A DNA stretch of 64,000 bases from assembly GCA_945787845.1 (NCBI GenBank), contig CALZJH010000002.1, positions 310,001-374,000 on the forward strand, given 5' to 3'. The notes under the pieces are model-generated. The model saw nothing but the letters and a program-made list of their open reading frames with translations, was not told the origin of the DNA and searched no databases. The stretch's first letter is position 1; every line of letters starts with the position of its first letter. The translations under genes were made by a program, and so were the position numbers. Of the stretch, positions 11,178 through 19,546 are shown piece by piece. The stretch is from an uncultured Woeseiaceae bacterium. GTDB taxonomy: Bacteria > Pseudomonadota > Gammaproteobacteria > Steroidobacterales > Woeseiaceae.

Positions 11178-11251
11178 GGCTAGGTGGCAGAGTGGTTATG
11201 CAGCGGCCTGCAAAGCCGTGGACGCCGGTTCGATTCCGACCCTAGCCTCCA
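11178..11251 (+). tRNA. tRNA-Cys (GCA)
   Basis: A 74-base cloverleaf. Acceptor GGCTAGG pairs with CCTAGCC, with discriminator T and encoded CCA. The anticodon arm GCGGC-CTGCAAA-GCCGT carries GCA. A TATACT hexamer at 11121-11126 is a possible -10 box for this tRNA pair. Confidence 0.96.
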
Positions 11252-11263
11252 TTTTTTTCCTAT

Positions 11264-11350
11264 GCCCGGGTGGCGGAATTGGTAGACGCAGCGGACTTAA
11301 AATCCGCTGTCCGAAAGGACGTGCCGGTTCGAGTCCGGCCCTGGGCACCA
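11264..11350 (+). tRNA. tRNA-Leu (TAA)
   Basis: An 87-base class II tRNA with a long variable arm. Acceptor GCCCGGG pairs with CCTGGGC, followed by ACCA. The anticodon arm GCGGA-CTTAAAA-TCCGC carries TAA. It is only 12 bases from tRNA-Cys, so the two are co-transcribed. Confidence 0.97.
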
Positions 11351-11380
11351 TTGCCGCGGTCGGCCGCGCCAATTCCAACC

Positions 11381-11414
11381 TCACAGCAGGAACTACGTCA
11401 CAGCAAGAACCACG
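11381..11414 (+). repeat. 17-bp imperfect tandem direct repeat
   Basis: Units at 11381-11397 and 11398-11414 (TCACAGCAGGAACTACG type) differ at two positions. They lie between tRNA-Leu and the small CxxC protein, just upstream of a TTGACA hexamer at 11429-11434. They may be paired activator or repressor sites, or chance duplication. Confidence 0.5.
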
Positions 11415-11453
11415 ACTGGTTAACAGTTTTGACATAATTTCCCTGTCGCGACT

Positions 11454-11470
11454 GGTCACAGTCCGTGACC
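11454..11470. promoter_or_regulatory. possible operator palindrome
   Basis: GGTCAC and GTGACC arms surround a five-base spacer, 36 bases before the start of the small CxxC protein and 20 bases after a TTGACA hexamer (11429-11434). The position suggests a repressor site over the promoter or transcript start. The binding protein is unknown. Confidence 0.35.
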
Positions 11471-11506
11471 GGTGCCAAAACAGAGCTTCGACTACGGAGA
11501 GCTGTT

Positions 11507-11731
11507 ATGGCTGCGACCGCGAAACACAATGTGAGCTACCGATTGCTGAATCGCCTCAGCAACCTGGTGATATGCAGCAAATGCCTGCGCTCGGGTGTCG
11601 TGACGCCCGTGCCGCAGATTATTTCCGGGCGGCACTCGCTGACCAATGAATGCGCTGACTGTCGGGCGAAGAACAACGAGCGCCAAGGCCACCGCCGGAA
11701 ACTGGCCAAACTCCTGACGCTGCATCGATAG
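11507..11731 (+). CDS. small basic double-CxxC protein
   Basis: A 74-residue, strongly basic predicted protein with two CxxC knuckles, CSKC and CADC, about 28 residues apart, which could bind one zinc ion. The ATG at 11507 has a GGAGAG site at normal spacing. The C-terminus is rich in Arg and Lys (RQGHRRKLAKLL). I do not recognise the family. Size, charge and knuckles would suit a nucleic-acid- or ribosome-associated protein, but that is inference. An alternative start at 11465 would add 14 residues. Confidence 0.5.
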   Translation: MAATAKHNVSYRLLNRLSNLVICSKCLRSGVVTPVPQIISGRHSLTNECADCRAKNNERQGHRRKLAKLLTLHR

Positions 11732-11768
11732 CTGCATTGCGCGGCGCGCAGTGCGACAATGCGCGCCC

Positions 11769-11840
11769 ATGGCCAAGCTCTATTTTTATTACTCCTCGAT
11801 GAATGCCCAAGCTCTATTTTTATTACTCCTCGATGAATGC
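11769..11840 (+). repeat. 34-bp tandem duplication across the tdk start
   Basis: The segment beginning ATGGCCAAGCTC at 11769 is repeated with a 34-base offset from 11803 (ATGCCCAAGCTC), the similarity running to 11840 with one mismatch (G11772 against C11806). The unit is not a multiple of three, so the first ATG now opens a wrong reading frame, and only the second ATG leads into intact thymidine kinase. Confidence 0.95.
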
Positions 11841-12381
11841 GGGCAAGTCCACGAACTTGCTGCAGTCCAGTTACAACTACAAGGAACGCGGCATGCACAC
11901 ACTGGTGCTTGCTCCGTCGTTCGACGATCGCTTCGGTGCCGGCAAGGTGACATCCCGGATCGGGATTGAAACCGAGGCGACGACGTTCAACAGTGAGACC
12001 GATCTCCTGGATGTCGTGTCGGCGATGCATGCCGAGGAAAACCTGCATTGCGTCCTGATCGACGAAGCGCAATTCCTGACGCGCGACCAGGTGTTTCAAC
12101 TCAGCGAGCTTACCGACAACCTGAATATTCCGGTCTTGGCCTACGGCCTGCGGACCGACTTCCAGGGTGAGCCTTTTGAGGGCAGCAAGTACCTGCTGGC
12201 CTGGGCGGACAATCTCAAGGAACTCAAGGCGATCTGCCACTGCGGGCGCAAGGCGACCATGGTGCTGCGTACGGATGCGGACGGGAATCCCGTCACTGAA
12301 GGGTCGCAGGTCGAGATCGGCGGCAACGATCGCTACGTCTCGATGTGCCGCAAGCACTTCAAGGAACAGTTCTTCGGCTAG
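11803..12381 (+). CDS. tdk: thymidine kinase
   Basis: Phosphorylates thymidine for salvage; 192 aa. The P-loop MNAGKST lies near residue 11-17, with DDRFGAGKV, the DEAQFLT Walker B and zinc-ribbon cysteines in CHCGRKA and CRKHF. The N-terminus [17 protein letters not shown] matches E. coli Tdk (MAQLYFYYS). The original start was probably the ATG at 11769 ([13 protein letters not shown]), which a 34-base tandem duplication has put out of frame. The usable ATG at 11803 was created by the duplication and lacks a clear Shine-Dalgarno sequence, so expression may be reduced. Confidence 0.92.
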   Translation: MPKLYFYYSSMNAGKSTNLLQSSYNYKERGMHTLVLAPSFDDRFGAGKVTSRIGIETEATTFNSETDLLDVVSAMHAEENLHCVLIDEAQFLTRDQVFQLSELTDNLNIPVLAYGLRTDFQGEPFEGSKYLLAWADNLKELKAICHCGRKATMVLRTDADGNPVTEGSQVEIGGNDRYVSMCRKHFKEQFFG

Positions 12382-12387
12382 ACGGCC

Positions 12388-13668
12388 TCAGGTCCGCAGG
12401 GTCGGCAGGTCCTCGGTCGCGGCAGGCAGCATAACCGTATTTTCCTTGGTCAGCAGGCTGCGCATGTCTTCGAGGGTCTTCATAACGGTAGTGTCCGTAA
12501 AGTCCACGCCGTCGGGCCTGCCGCGCGTCGTGGCAAACGGGTCGCTGAACTTGATCTTGTGATGGCCGACCGTGATGACGTCGTCGTGCATCAGCACATG
12601 GTTTGAGATGCGCCTCGAGTTGACGAACGTCCCGTTGGTACTGTTCAGGTCCATGAGGAAGGTGGTGGCGCCGTGGCGCACCAGCAAGGCGTGGTGACGG
12701 CTAATGAAGCGGCTGCCGATGGCGATGTCGTTATGATCGGAGCGGCCAACCAGCAGCCGCACATTGTCCATCGTCAGTTCCTGGATGACGCTGCCATTGT
12801 TTGTGACGACCAGCTGCGGCGGCGCGTGCGGGACGTCGGCGACCTGTTCCTCGAGAATGTCGGTATCGTTCCAGGTACCCACCGGCAAGCTCGGATGTTC
12901 GATATCGTCCGCGTGCACGGGCAGACAGTCCGCCTTGGACAGCGCCAGCAGTGCAATCCGGTCGATGATGCCCGGCCAGCCCGCCGAGGCATGCCAGATT
13001 TCTTCGCAGACAGACTTTGGAAAGACAAAAGCAGGAAACTCGGTGCCGGCGGCTATCAGCTTCTGGTGCAAATAGTCGCAAGTTTCGTCGCAGGTCAGCG
13101 GATGCAGGTGAAAATTACGCAGGACGCGCCTCGAGATACACTTCATCGCCGGCGCGTCCATGATCTTCCTCAGCGAGCAGTCGCTCGCCAGGACCATCTT
13201 TATGGCACTTCCATGCTGTTCCCTGAGGTCGGCCAGTTCGCACAACGCACGCAGCGCGCTGGGTCTCAATTCCTGCGTATTTTCGACGATAATCAGCGGC
13301 GGTGCACTGGTTGACGCTTGCTGCAGTGCGAAGACGCGCACGAGGCCCAGCAGTTCATTGTTGGAGCTGAGGTCGATGTCGTAGCCGAACTGGTGGAGCA
13401 CCGAGAGCAAGAGCCTGGTCGTGTTGAGGTCTTTGCCGTCGACGAGCGCCACGGCGCACTCGCGATCGAGCGATTCGATGAAACTGCGGATAAGAACGGA
13501 TTTGCCGGACAGGGCGGGGCCCTGCAATAGCGAGAGACCGGTGGGGTGGTCCAGCGTATCTCGCAACATGTCAAGTGCCGCACGTTGCGACTGATACGGT
13601 ATTATCGCGAGCGGTTTCCCGTGGGTCGGGAAGGGTTGTTCGCTCAGGCCGGCAGCCCCTAGTTCCAT
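12388..13668 (-). CDS. AAA ATPase-FHA domain fusion protein
   Basis: A 426-residue cytoplasmic protein. Residues 15-250 form an ExeA/GspA-like AAA ATPase: Walker A GPALSGKS at 50-57, and PPLIIVENTQELRP as a Walker B-like strand in which the usual aspartate-glutamate pair reads EN. Residues 290-375 form a forkhead-associated domain with the expected GRSDHND, SRHHA and STNGTFVNSR motifs, a phosphothreonine-reading module. ExeA-type ATPases organise envelope or secretion machinery, so this may couple Ser/Thr phosphorylation to an envelope assembly step. No kinase or phosphatase gene lies next to it. The start ATG at 13668 is divergent from ccmA. Confidence 0.8.
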   Translation of the reverse strand: MELGAAGLSEQPFPTHGKPLAIIPYQSQRAALDMLRDTLDHPTGLSLLQGPALSGKSVLIRSFIESLDRECAVALVDGKDLNTTRLLLSVLHQFGYDIDLSSNNELLGLVRVFALQQASTSAPPLIIVENTQELRPSALRALCELADLREQHGSAIKMVLASDCSLRKIMDAPAMKCISRRVLRNFHLHPLTCDETCDYLHQKLIAAGTEFPAFVFPKSVCEEIWHASAGWPGIIDRIALLALSKADCLPVHADDIEHPSLPVGTWNDTDILEEQVADVPHAPPQLVVTNNGSVIQELTMDNVRLLVGRSDHNDIAIGSRFISRHHALLVRHGATTFLMDLNSTNGTFVNSRRISNHVLMHDDVITVGHHKIKFSDPFATTRGRPDGVDFTDTTVMKTLEDMRSLLTKENTVMLPAATEDLPTLRT

Positions 13669-13934
13669 AGGTATAAACTCGCAATCGTTAAGTTGCGGAA
13701 ATATTGGTATTGTCCGGTTCCGGTCGGTTTCTAGTAATAATGATCGACCGGGCCGATCAGTCTACGACCCGGCTCAGGTTTTTGTAAACCGAGATTTCAG
13801 CGATTCCTTGTATATCAAGGAGGCGCAGTGGATTGTTTTGAGTAATTTGAGTAGTTGGACTTAACTAGCTGATTAACAGGGAAGTTATTCTGTGATTATC
13901 AAGACGTCGACGAACGGCGACAGAGCGCAAAGCA
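13669..13934. other. divergent intergenic region upstream of ccmA
   Basis: A 266-base, relatively AT-rich spacer between the AAA-FHA gene and the ccm operon. It must hold promoters for both directions, but no strong consensus pair or palindrome stands out, and I see no small gene. Confidence 0.5.
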
Positions 13935-14549
13935 TTGACTCATAAGTTATCGGGCGACAACCTGACTTTGATCCGTGGCGAGCGTTGCCTGTTTCAGGAC
14001 CTGTCGTTTGCGCTGGAGAGCGGCGGTCTGCTCATTCTCGAGGGGCGCAACGGCTGTGGCAAGACCAGCCTGATTCGCGCAATCGCGGGGATGCTAAGCC
14101 TCGAGGAAGGCACCGTGTACTGGGATGACGAGCCCGTTGAGAAGCAGCGGCAGCAATTCCATGGTGCGCTTGTCTGGCTTGCGCACCGCACCGGGCTAAA
14201 GGGCGATCTCACATTGGTCGAAAACCTGGAATTTGAGCGTGTACTCCGGGCGCACTCGAAACGCGATCCTGAAGAGGTCTATGAGCGCCTTGGAATCGCG
14301 CGGCTGAAGAAACTGATTTTGCGTTCGTTGTCGGCCGGACAACAACGCCGTGTTGCGCTTGCACGCATGCTGCTGGCCGATGTGCCGCTCTGGTTTATGG
14401 ACGAACCGTTCACAAACCTCGACCGGGAAGGTCGCCAGCTGGTGATGGAGCTGGTTGAGGAACACTGCGCGACCGGCGGCATGTGTGTCATGGCCGCCCA
14501 CCAGGACGTCGAGATCGGCGCACCCACGACCAAGGTGCGAATCCAATGA
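13935..14549 (+). CDS. ccmA: cytochrome c maturation ATPase CcmA
   Basis: ATPase of the CcmABCD complex that releases heme-loaded CcmE. The 204-residue ABC protein shows Walker A GRNGCGKTS (37-45), the signature LSAGQQRRVALAR and Walker B LWFMDEPFTNLD. The start is TTG at 13935. The stop overlaps the ccmB ATG in the four-base ATGA arrangement. It is the first gene of a nine-gene ccm operon followed by further genes in the same direction. Confidence 0.96.
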   Translation: MTHKLSGDNLTLIRGERCLFQDLSFALESGGLLILEGRNGCGKTSLIRAIAGMLSLEEGTVYWDDEPVEKQRQQFHGALVWLAHRTGLKGDLTLVENLEFERVLRAHSKRDPEEVYERLGIARLKKLILRSLSAGQQRRVALARMLLADVPLWFMDEPFTNLDREGRQLVMELVEEHCATGGMCVMAAHQDVEIGAPTTKVRIQ

Positions 14550-15244
14550 GCGACGCGTCGAGAGAAATCCCCGGGATCTTCGCGGGGCTGGGCGCGACGG
14601 CCAAACGCGATTTGCTGCTTGCATGGAAGCGGCCGGGCGATGTACTGAACCCGCTGTTCTTTTTCGCGATGGTCTGCACGCTGTTCCCGCTCGCCGTGGG
14701 CCCGAGCGCCGAACAGCTCGAGTTCAGTGGGCCCGGGGTCCTCTGGGTTGCGGCGCTGCTGGCCACCTTGCTGTCGCTCAACGCACTCTTTATCACTGAC
14801 TTCGAGGATGGCAGCCTCGACCAGCTGCTCGTCAGTCCGCAGCCGCTGCCGATCCTGGTGCTTGGCAAAATACTGGCGCACTGGCTGACGAGCGGGCTGC
14901 CGCTGGTCTTCGTTTCGCCGATTCTCGCGATCACCTATCGCATGCCGTTGTCCGTGGTCGGCGTGATGATGCTCACCCTGGCGCTGGGTACGATTAGCCT
15001 GAGCCTGCTCGGATCGATTGGCGCGGCGTTGACCGTGGGGCTGCATCGCGGGACCGCCTTGCTGAGCCTGCTGATCCTGCCGCTGGCCATGCCGATCATG
15101 ATCCTTGGCGCAAACGCCGTCTCGCTGGCCGCGAGCAACGACATATATTCAACCGGAATATGGGCCCTTGGCGCGTATGCCATCGCCTCACTCAGCCTTG
15201 CGCCTTATGCAACGGCTGCCGCACTTCGAATCAGCAACGAGTAG
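14546..15244 (+). CDS. ccmB: heme exporter membrane protein CcmB
   Basis: A 232-residue inner-membrane partner of CcmA with about six transmembrane helices. FITDFEDGSLDQLLVSP and KILAHWLTSGLPL are typical CcmB segments. The start at 14546 overlaps the ccmA stop. It works with CcmA, CcmC and CcmD to form and release holo-CcmE. Confidence 0.96.
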   Translation: MSDASREIPGIFAGLGATAKRDLLLAWKRPGDVLNPLFFFAMVCTLFPLAVGPSAEQLEFSGPGVLWVAALLATLLSLNALFITDFEDGSLDQLLVSPQPLPILVLGKILAHWLTSGLPLVFVSPILAITYRMPLSVVGVMMLTLALGTISLSLLGSIGAALTVGLHRGTALLSLLILPLAMPIMILGANAVSLAASNDIYSTGIWALGAYAIASLSLAPYATAAALRISNE

Positions 15245-15255
15245 AATCGCCGCCT

Positions 15256-16002
15256 ATGTGGAAATGGTTTCATCAGCTGGCTTCACCGCCGCACTTTTAT
15301 CGTATCTCCGCCATCCTCGCGCCCTGGCTGGCCGTGCCTGGCGTGATCCTGATCGCCTACGCGGCCTGGCAGGGCCTGTTTGTCGTCCCGATGGACTACC
15401 AGCAGGGCGATGCCTTCAGGATCATCTACGTTCACGTCCCGTCCGCGTATCTGTCGATGATGGCCTATATGATCATGGCCACGTCGGGTGCGATCGGGCT
15501 GATCTGGCGCATCAAGCTGTCGCATGCCGTAGCGGCCGCCGCGGCGCCTATCGGGGCCGGGTTTACGTTTCTCGCATTGTGCACGGGCTCGATCTGGGGC
15601 AAGCCCATGTGGGGCACCTGGTGGGAGTGGGGCGATCCTCGCATGATGTCCGAGCTCATCCTGCTGTTCCTGTACTTCGGGTACATGGCGCTGCGCAGTG
15701 CGATCGACGACACGACCAAGGCGGATAAGGCTAGCGCCGTTCTCGCACTGGTCGGAATTGTGAACGTCGTCATCGTTCACTTCTCGGTTGAGTGGTGGAG
15801 TTCGCTGCATCAGGGCCAGACGGTCTTCAAGAAGGGCACCATGGATGCGGACATGCGAATACCTTTGCTGATTATGCTGCTCGGCTTTACGCTGCTGTTC
15901 GGTGCCATGCTGCTGCGTCGTATACGTACCGAAGTGCTGTTTCGCGAACGGCGCACACGCTGGGTGCGCGAGATGATTCTGTCACCTGAAGGAGGCGCGT
16001 AG
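15256..16002 (+). CDS. ccmC: heme handling protein CcmC
   Basis: A 248-residue membrane protein that presents heme to CcmE. It has six predicted helices and the tryptophan-rich WWD motif as WGTWWEWGDPRMMSELILL. The E. coli form is WGTWWVWDARLTSEL, so one glycine lies where the aspartate is expected and the aspartate is displaced by one residue. The periplasmic heme-ligand histidine in YVHVPSAYLSM and the one in IVHFSVEWWSSLHQ are retained. ATG at 15256; earlier in-frame codons lie inside ccmB. Confidence 0.95.
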   Translation: MWKWFHQLASPPHFYRISAILAPWLAVPGVILIAYAAWQGLFVVPMDYQQGDAFRIIYVHVPSAYLSMMAYMIMATSGAIGLIWRIKLSHAVAAAAAPIGAGFTFLALCTGSIWGKPMWGTWWEWGDPRMMSELILLFLYFGYMALRSAIDDTTKADKASAVLALVGIVNVVIVHFSVEWWSSLHQGQTVFKKGTMDADMRIPLLIMLLGFTLLFGAMLLRRIRTEVLFRERRTRWVREMILSPEGGA

Positions 16003-16163
16003 TGGACGGTTTAGCGATGGGTGATTACGGCGCCTACGTATGGAGTTGCTACGGCCTGACCCTTGTAATCGTGGTGTTCCTAAGTTGGCGTGCGCGCCTC
16101 AGGCATAAAAGAGTTTATAGAGATATTGAAGTGCGATTGAAGGCACTAGAGGATCGTGAATGA
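16002..16163 (+). CDS. ccmD: heme exporter small subunit CcmD
   Basis: A 53-residue protein with one transmembrane helix (YGLTLVIVVFLSWRARL) followed by a basic cytoplasmic tail, as in other CcmD proteins. The preceding MGDYGAYVWSC segment is the usual Tyr/Trp-containing periplasmic N-terminus. The GTG at 16002 has a strong AAGGAGG site and overlaps the ccmC stop by one base. An ATG at 16017 is an alternative. The stop overlaps the ccmE ATG. It joins the CcmABC complex and helps release holo-CcmE. Confidence 0.9.
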   Translation: MDGLAMGDYGAYVWSCYGLTLVIVVFLSWRARLRHKRVYRDIEVRLKALEDRE

Positions 16164-16639
16164 AACCAAGACAGCAACGCATGTTGGCCGTAGGACTGGC
16201 CGCGCTTGGCATCGCAATTGCTGCTGGACTGACGCTGCGTGCATTCCAGGACAATATGATGTTTTTCGTCGAGGTATCCGACGTCGTCGCGGGCGAGTAT
16301 CCGAAAGAGCGTAACTTCCGCATAGGCGGCCTCGTCGTGGGCGGCAGTATGCAGCGCGATGAGGGTTCAATGGATATCAATTTTGAAGTGACGGACACGG
16401 CCTGCACGATACCCGTACAGTACTCCGGCGTATTGCCCGACCTGTTCCGCGAAGGGCAGGGTGTGGTCGCCCACGGCCGCATGGGTGAGGATAACGTGTT
16501 CCAGGCCGACAAGATCCTGGCCAAGCATGACGAAGATTACATGGCACCTGAGGTCGCTGATTCGCTGTCCAAGCATCAGCAGGACATCCAGGAAGCCGTC
16601 GTCAAGGGTGCCGCGGAGTGTCGACCCAATGATTCCTGA
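16160..16639 (+). CDS. ccmE: heme chaperone CcmE
   Basis: A periplasmic, membrane-anchored heme carrier of 159 aa. It has an N-terminal signal anchor and a beta-barrel domain. The covalent heme site is KHDEDY with His123 and Tyr127, the expected HxxxY arrangement. It overlaps ccmD by four bases and ccmF by eleven. Confidence 0.96.
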   Translation: MKPRQQRMLAVGLAALGIAIAAGLTLRAFQDNMMFFVEVSDVVAGEYPKERNFRIGGLVVGGSMQRDEGSMDINFEVTDTACTIPVQYSGVLPDLFREGQGVVAHGRMGEDNVFQADKILAKHDEDYMAPEVADSLSKHQQDIQEAVVKGAAECRPNDS

Positions 16640-18593
16640 AATCGGTCAATTTTCACTGATACTGGCGCTGTCGCTGGCGATTGCCCAGACAGTCATTCCG
16701 CTCGTCGGCGCGCATCGCGGTGATGCCGCGATGATGGGCGTTGCGCGCACGGCAGCGACAGGACAGTTCCTGTTTGTCGCCGTTGCCTTTGCCTGCCTGA
16801 CGTATGCGTTTCTTGCGGACGATTTCTCCGTGCTGTACGTGGCGAATCATTCGCAGCTGTCATTGCCGACCCTCTACAAGGTATCAGCGGTATGGGGTGC
16901 ACATGAAGGTTCGCTGCTTCTCTGGATATTCGTGCTGGCCGCCTGGACATTGGCTGTTGCGCTGTTCAGCTCCGGTCTGCCGGCCGCATTTTCAGCGCGG
17001 GTCATCGGCGTGCTCGGCTTTCTTTCTGTCGGGTTTCTGCTGTTTGCGATCCTGACGTCGAACCCCTTCGACCGCCTGGTGCCGGCCGCCGTCGATGGCG
17101 GCGATCTCAATCCACTGCTCCAGGATCCCGGTCTCGCGATTCACCCGCCGCTCTTGTATATCGGCTATGTCGGTTTTTCGGTCGCCTTCGCCTTCGCGAT
17201 TGCGGCCATGATCAGTGGCGAACTGGACCGGAAATGGGCGAAGTGGACGCGGCCATGGACGACGGTTGCCTGGTTGTTCCTGACTCTCGGCATCGCGCTC
17301 GGGAGCTGGTGGGCCTACTACGAACTCGGCTGGGGCGGCTGGTGGTTCTGGGACGCGGTTGAGAACGCGTCGTTCATGCCCTGGCTGATCGGCACGGCAC
17401 TGATTCATTCGCTCGCGGTGACCGAGAAGCGCGGGCTGTTCACGAGCTGGACCCTGTTGCTGGCGATCACGGCGTTCTCCCTGAGCCTGTTGGGCACGTT
17501 CCTCGTACGCTCGGGCATCATCGTATCGGTGCATGCGTTTGCGACGGATCCGACACGTGGCTTCTTTATTCTGACCTTCCTCGCGATAGTCGTGATTGGC
17601 GCACTGATCCTGTACGCGTGGCGGGCGCCGGCTCTCGACTCGGACGTGGGTTTTGGCCTGCTGTCGCGGGAGACGTTCCTGTTGCTGAACAACGTGCTGT
17701 TGGTCATTGCCACGGCCCTGGTGCTGATCGGCACGCTGGCGCCGCTCGTGGTCGAGATGGCGAGCGGCGGCAAGATATCGATCGGCCCGCCGTGGTTCAA
17801 CGTGGCGTTCCTGGTGCCGATGATTCCGCTGGTCATTCTGCTTGGCATGGGTATGCATACCGCCTGGCGCACGCAGAACGCCGCCTCCTGGTGGCGTGTG
17901 CTGAGAATTCCGGCCATCGTGGCCGTCGTGCTCGGCGTGCTGATTCCGCTGTTCGTCTATGGCCGCATCAGCCTCCTGCTCGTTGTCGGCTGTGCGTCGG
18001 CCGCGTGGATCGTAATCTCATCGCTCATTCAGCCTGTGCGCTCATTGTGGCGCAAGAAAGGCACTGCCGGCATCACGCGTTCCGCGCTCGGCATGTCGGT
18101 TGCTCACCTCGGCATGGGCCTGTTTGTACTGGGCGTGACGGTCGTCTCGGCCTTTGGCGTTGAGTCGGACCAGGCATTGAGCCCCGGCGAGTCGATTGAA
18201 GTGGCTGGCTTCGAGTTTCATATGGTCGGGCTCGATAACGTGCAGGGTCCCAACTTCTCTGCCATCGAAGCCGAGATCGAAGTCCGTAGCGACGGTGAGT
18301 TCATTGCCACGATCCGGCCGCAGAAACGCCAGTACCTGGTGCAGAGGAGCCCGATGACCGAGGCCGGTATTCGCGCGGGCCTGGACAAGGACCTGTTCGT
18401 GGCGCTCGGTGACCAGCTGGGCAACAACACCTGGAGTGTTCGCGTCCAGTACAAGCCGCTGATTCGATTCATCTGGCTCGGCGCGCTCGTCATGGCGCTC
18501 GGCGGGCTGATCGCGATCAGCGACCGTCGCTACCGCAGCAAGGCGCGCGAGAAAGCCGGGGATGCCGTCGACGCGGCGGAGGCAACCGCATGA
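16629..18593 (+). CDS. ccmF: heme lyase subunit CcmF
   Basis: A 654-residue polytopic protein that transfers heme from CcmE to apocytochrome c. The WWD heme-handling motif reads WGGWWFWDAVENASFMPWL. Conserved periplasmic histidines occur in WGAHEGSLLLW, PPLLYIGYVGF is the usual conserved segment, and a long C-terminal periplasmic domain precedes the last helix. The ATG at 16629 lies inside the end of ccmE; the longer upstream frame is a shadow. The stop overlaps ccmG. Confidence 0.96.
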   Translation: MIPEIGQFSLILALSLAIAQTVIPLVGAHRGDAAMMGVARTAATGQFLFVAVAFACLTYAFLADDFSVLYVANHSQLSLPTLYKVSAVWGAHEGSLLLWIFVLAAWTLAVALFSSGLPAAFSARVIGVLGFLSVGFLLFAILTSNPFDRLVPAAVDGGDLNPLLQDPGLAIHPPLLYIGYVGFSVAFAFAIAAMISGELDRKWAKWTRPWTTVAWLFLTLGIALGSWWAYYELGWGGWWFWDAVENASFMPWLIGTALIHSLAVTEKRGLFTSWTLLLAITAFSLSLLGTFLVRSGIIVSVHAFATDPTRGFFILTFLAIVVIGALILYAWRAPALDSDVGFGLLSRETFLLLNNVLLVIATALVLIGTLAPLVVEMASGGKISIGPPWFNVAFLVPMIPLVILLGMGMHTAWRTQNAASWWRVLRIPAIVAVVLGVLIPLFVYGRISLLLVVGCASAAWIVISSLIQPVRSLWRKKGTAGITRSALGMSVAHLGMGLFVLGVTVVSAFGVESDQALSPGESIEVAGFEFHMVGLDNVQGPNFSAIEAEIEVRSDGEFIATIRPQKRQYLVQRSPMTEAGIRAGLDKDLFVALGDQLGNNTWSVRVQYKPLIRFIWLGALVMALGGLIAISDRRYRSKAREKAGDAVDAAEATA

Positions 18594-19123
18594 ATCGATT
18601 TGTCTGGCCCCTGGTGGCGGTGCTTGCACTGCTCGTGTTTCTCGTGATGGGTCTGCGCCACGGCGATCCGCGTGCTTTGCCCTCGCCATTCATCGGCAAG
18701 CCGGCACCCGAGTTCGAACTGCCAACGCTCAATAATCCCGAAGTCAGTATCGGTACGAAAACGCTCGCCGGCGACTACGCCCTGGTTAACGTGTGGGCAA
18801 CGTGGTGCGTCATGTGCCGCGCCGAGCATCCGTTCCTGCTGGAGCTGGCGGCGAACAAGACGATTCCGATCTACGGTATCAACTGGCGGGACTCCCGCCC
18901 CGAAGCCATTCGCTGGCTCAACGACCTGGGCGATCCCTATCTTGCGTCCGCGTACGACGAGGATGGACGTGTCGGTATCGACTGGGGTGTCTACGGTGCA
19001 CCGGAGACGTTTCTGGTCGACCCGGAGGGTACGGTTATTTACAAACACCTGGGTCCGCTGGACCCGGTGATCTGGCAGCGTGAGTTCGCACCCCGTATAG
19101 CGGGCGGAGGTCCGGGACAATGA
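18590..19123 (+). CDS. ccmG: thiol:disulfide oxidoreductase CcmG/DsbE
   Basis: A periplasmic thioredoxin-fold reductant for apocytochrome c cysteines; 177 aa. The active site WATWCVMCRAEHP contains Cys73 and Cys76. GVYGAPETFLVDPEG carries the cis-proline loop typical of DsbE. The N-terminal helix anchors it. Four-base overlaps join it to ccmF and ccmH. Confidence 0.96.
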   Translation: MNRFVWPLVAVLALLVFLVMGLRHGDPRALPSPFIGKPAPEFELPTLNNPEVSIGTKTLAGDYALVNVWATWCVMCRAEHPFLLELAANKTIPIYGINWRDSRPEAIRWLNDLGDPYLASAYDEDGRVGIDWGVYGAPETFLVDPEGTVIYKHLGPLDPVIWQREFAPRIAGGGPGQ

Positions 19124-19542
19124 AACGTCTACTCGTATTGGCCGTCAGCATCTTGCTGGTGTCGACTGCATTCGCCATCGACCAGGGCAAGGTGTTCGAC
19201 GATCCGGAAATGCAGGCGCGCTACGAGAAGTTGATCTCGGAGGTTCGTTGCCTGCAGTGCCAGAACCAGAGCATCAAGGATTCGAACGTGACGCTTGCGG
19301 CGGATTTGCGCCGTGAAATAGCGCGCATGATCGAGGAAGGCCAGACCGACGAACAGATCGCGGAATTTCTCGTGGTTCGCTACGGCGAGTTCGCACTGTA
19401 TCGTCCGCGGACGACCGGCAAGACGCTGGTCCTCTGGCTGGCGCCGTTCCTCCTCGTTGTGGTTGGCGGCTTTGCGCTCGCGCGCGTTGTGAAACACCGG
19501 ATGTCGTTGCCGATAGGTGACGAATCCGGCGAAGAGGGGTAG
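19120..19542 (+). CDS. ccmH: cytochrome c maturation protein CcmH
   Basis: A 140-residue membrane-anchored periplasmic thiol protein. After a signal peptide ending in AFA comes the redox motif RCLQCQNQSIKDS, with Cys44 and Cys47 that interact with apocytochrome c. A C-terminal transmembrane helix (LVLWLAPFLLVVVGGFAL) follows. It is the short, N-terminal-half type; the TPR half is the separate next gene. Confidence 0.96.
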   Translation: MKRLLVLAVSILLVSTAFAIDQGKVFDDPEMQARYEKLISEVRCLQCQNQSIKDSNVTLAADLRREIARMIEEGQTDEQIAEFLVVRYGEFALYRPRTTGKTLVLWLAPFLLVVVGGFALARVVKHRMSLPIGDESGEEG

Positions 19543-19546
19543 TGGC

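Noticed and set aside
11751..11969. 72-codon frame from the first tdk ATG region
   Set aside because: It is the wrong-frame translation produced by the 34-bp duplication, not a separate gene.
16992..17858. 288-codon minus-strand open frame
   Set aside because: Mirror frame of ccmF, very rich in Arg, Gln and His with no start signal.
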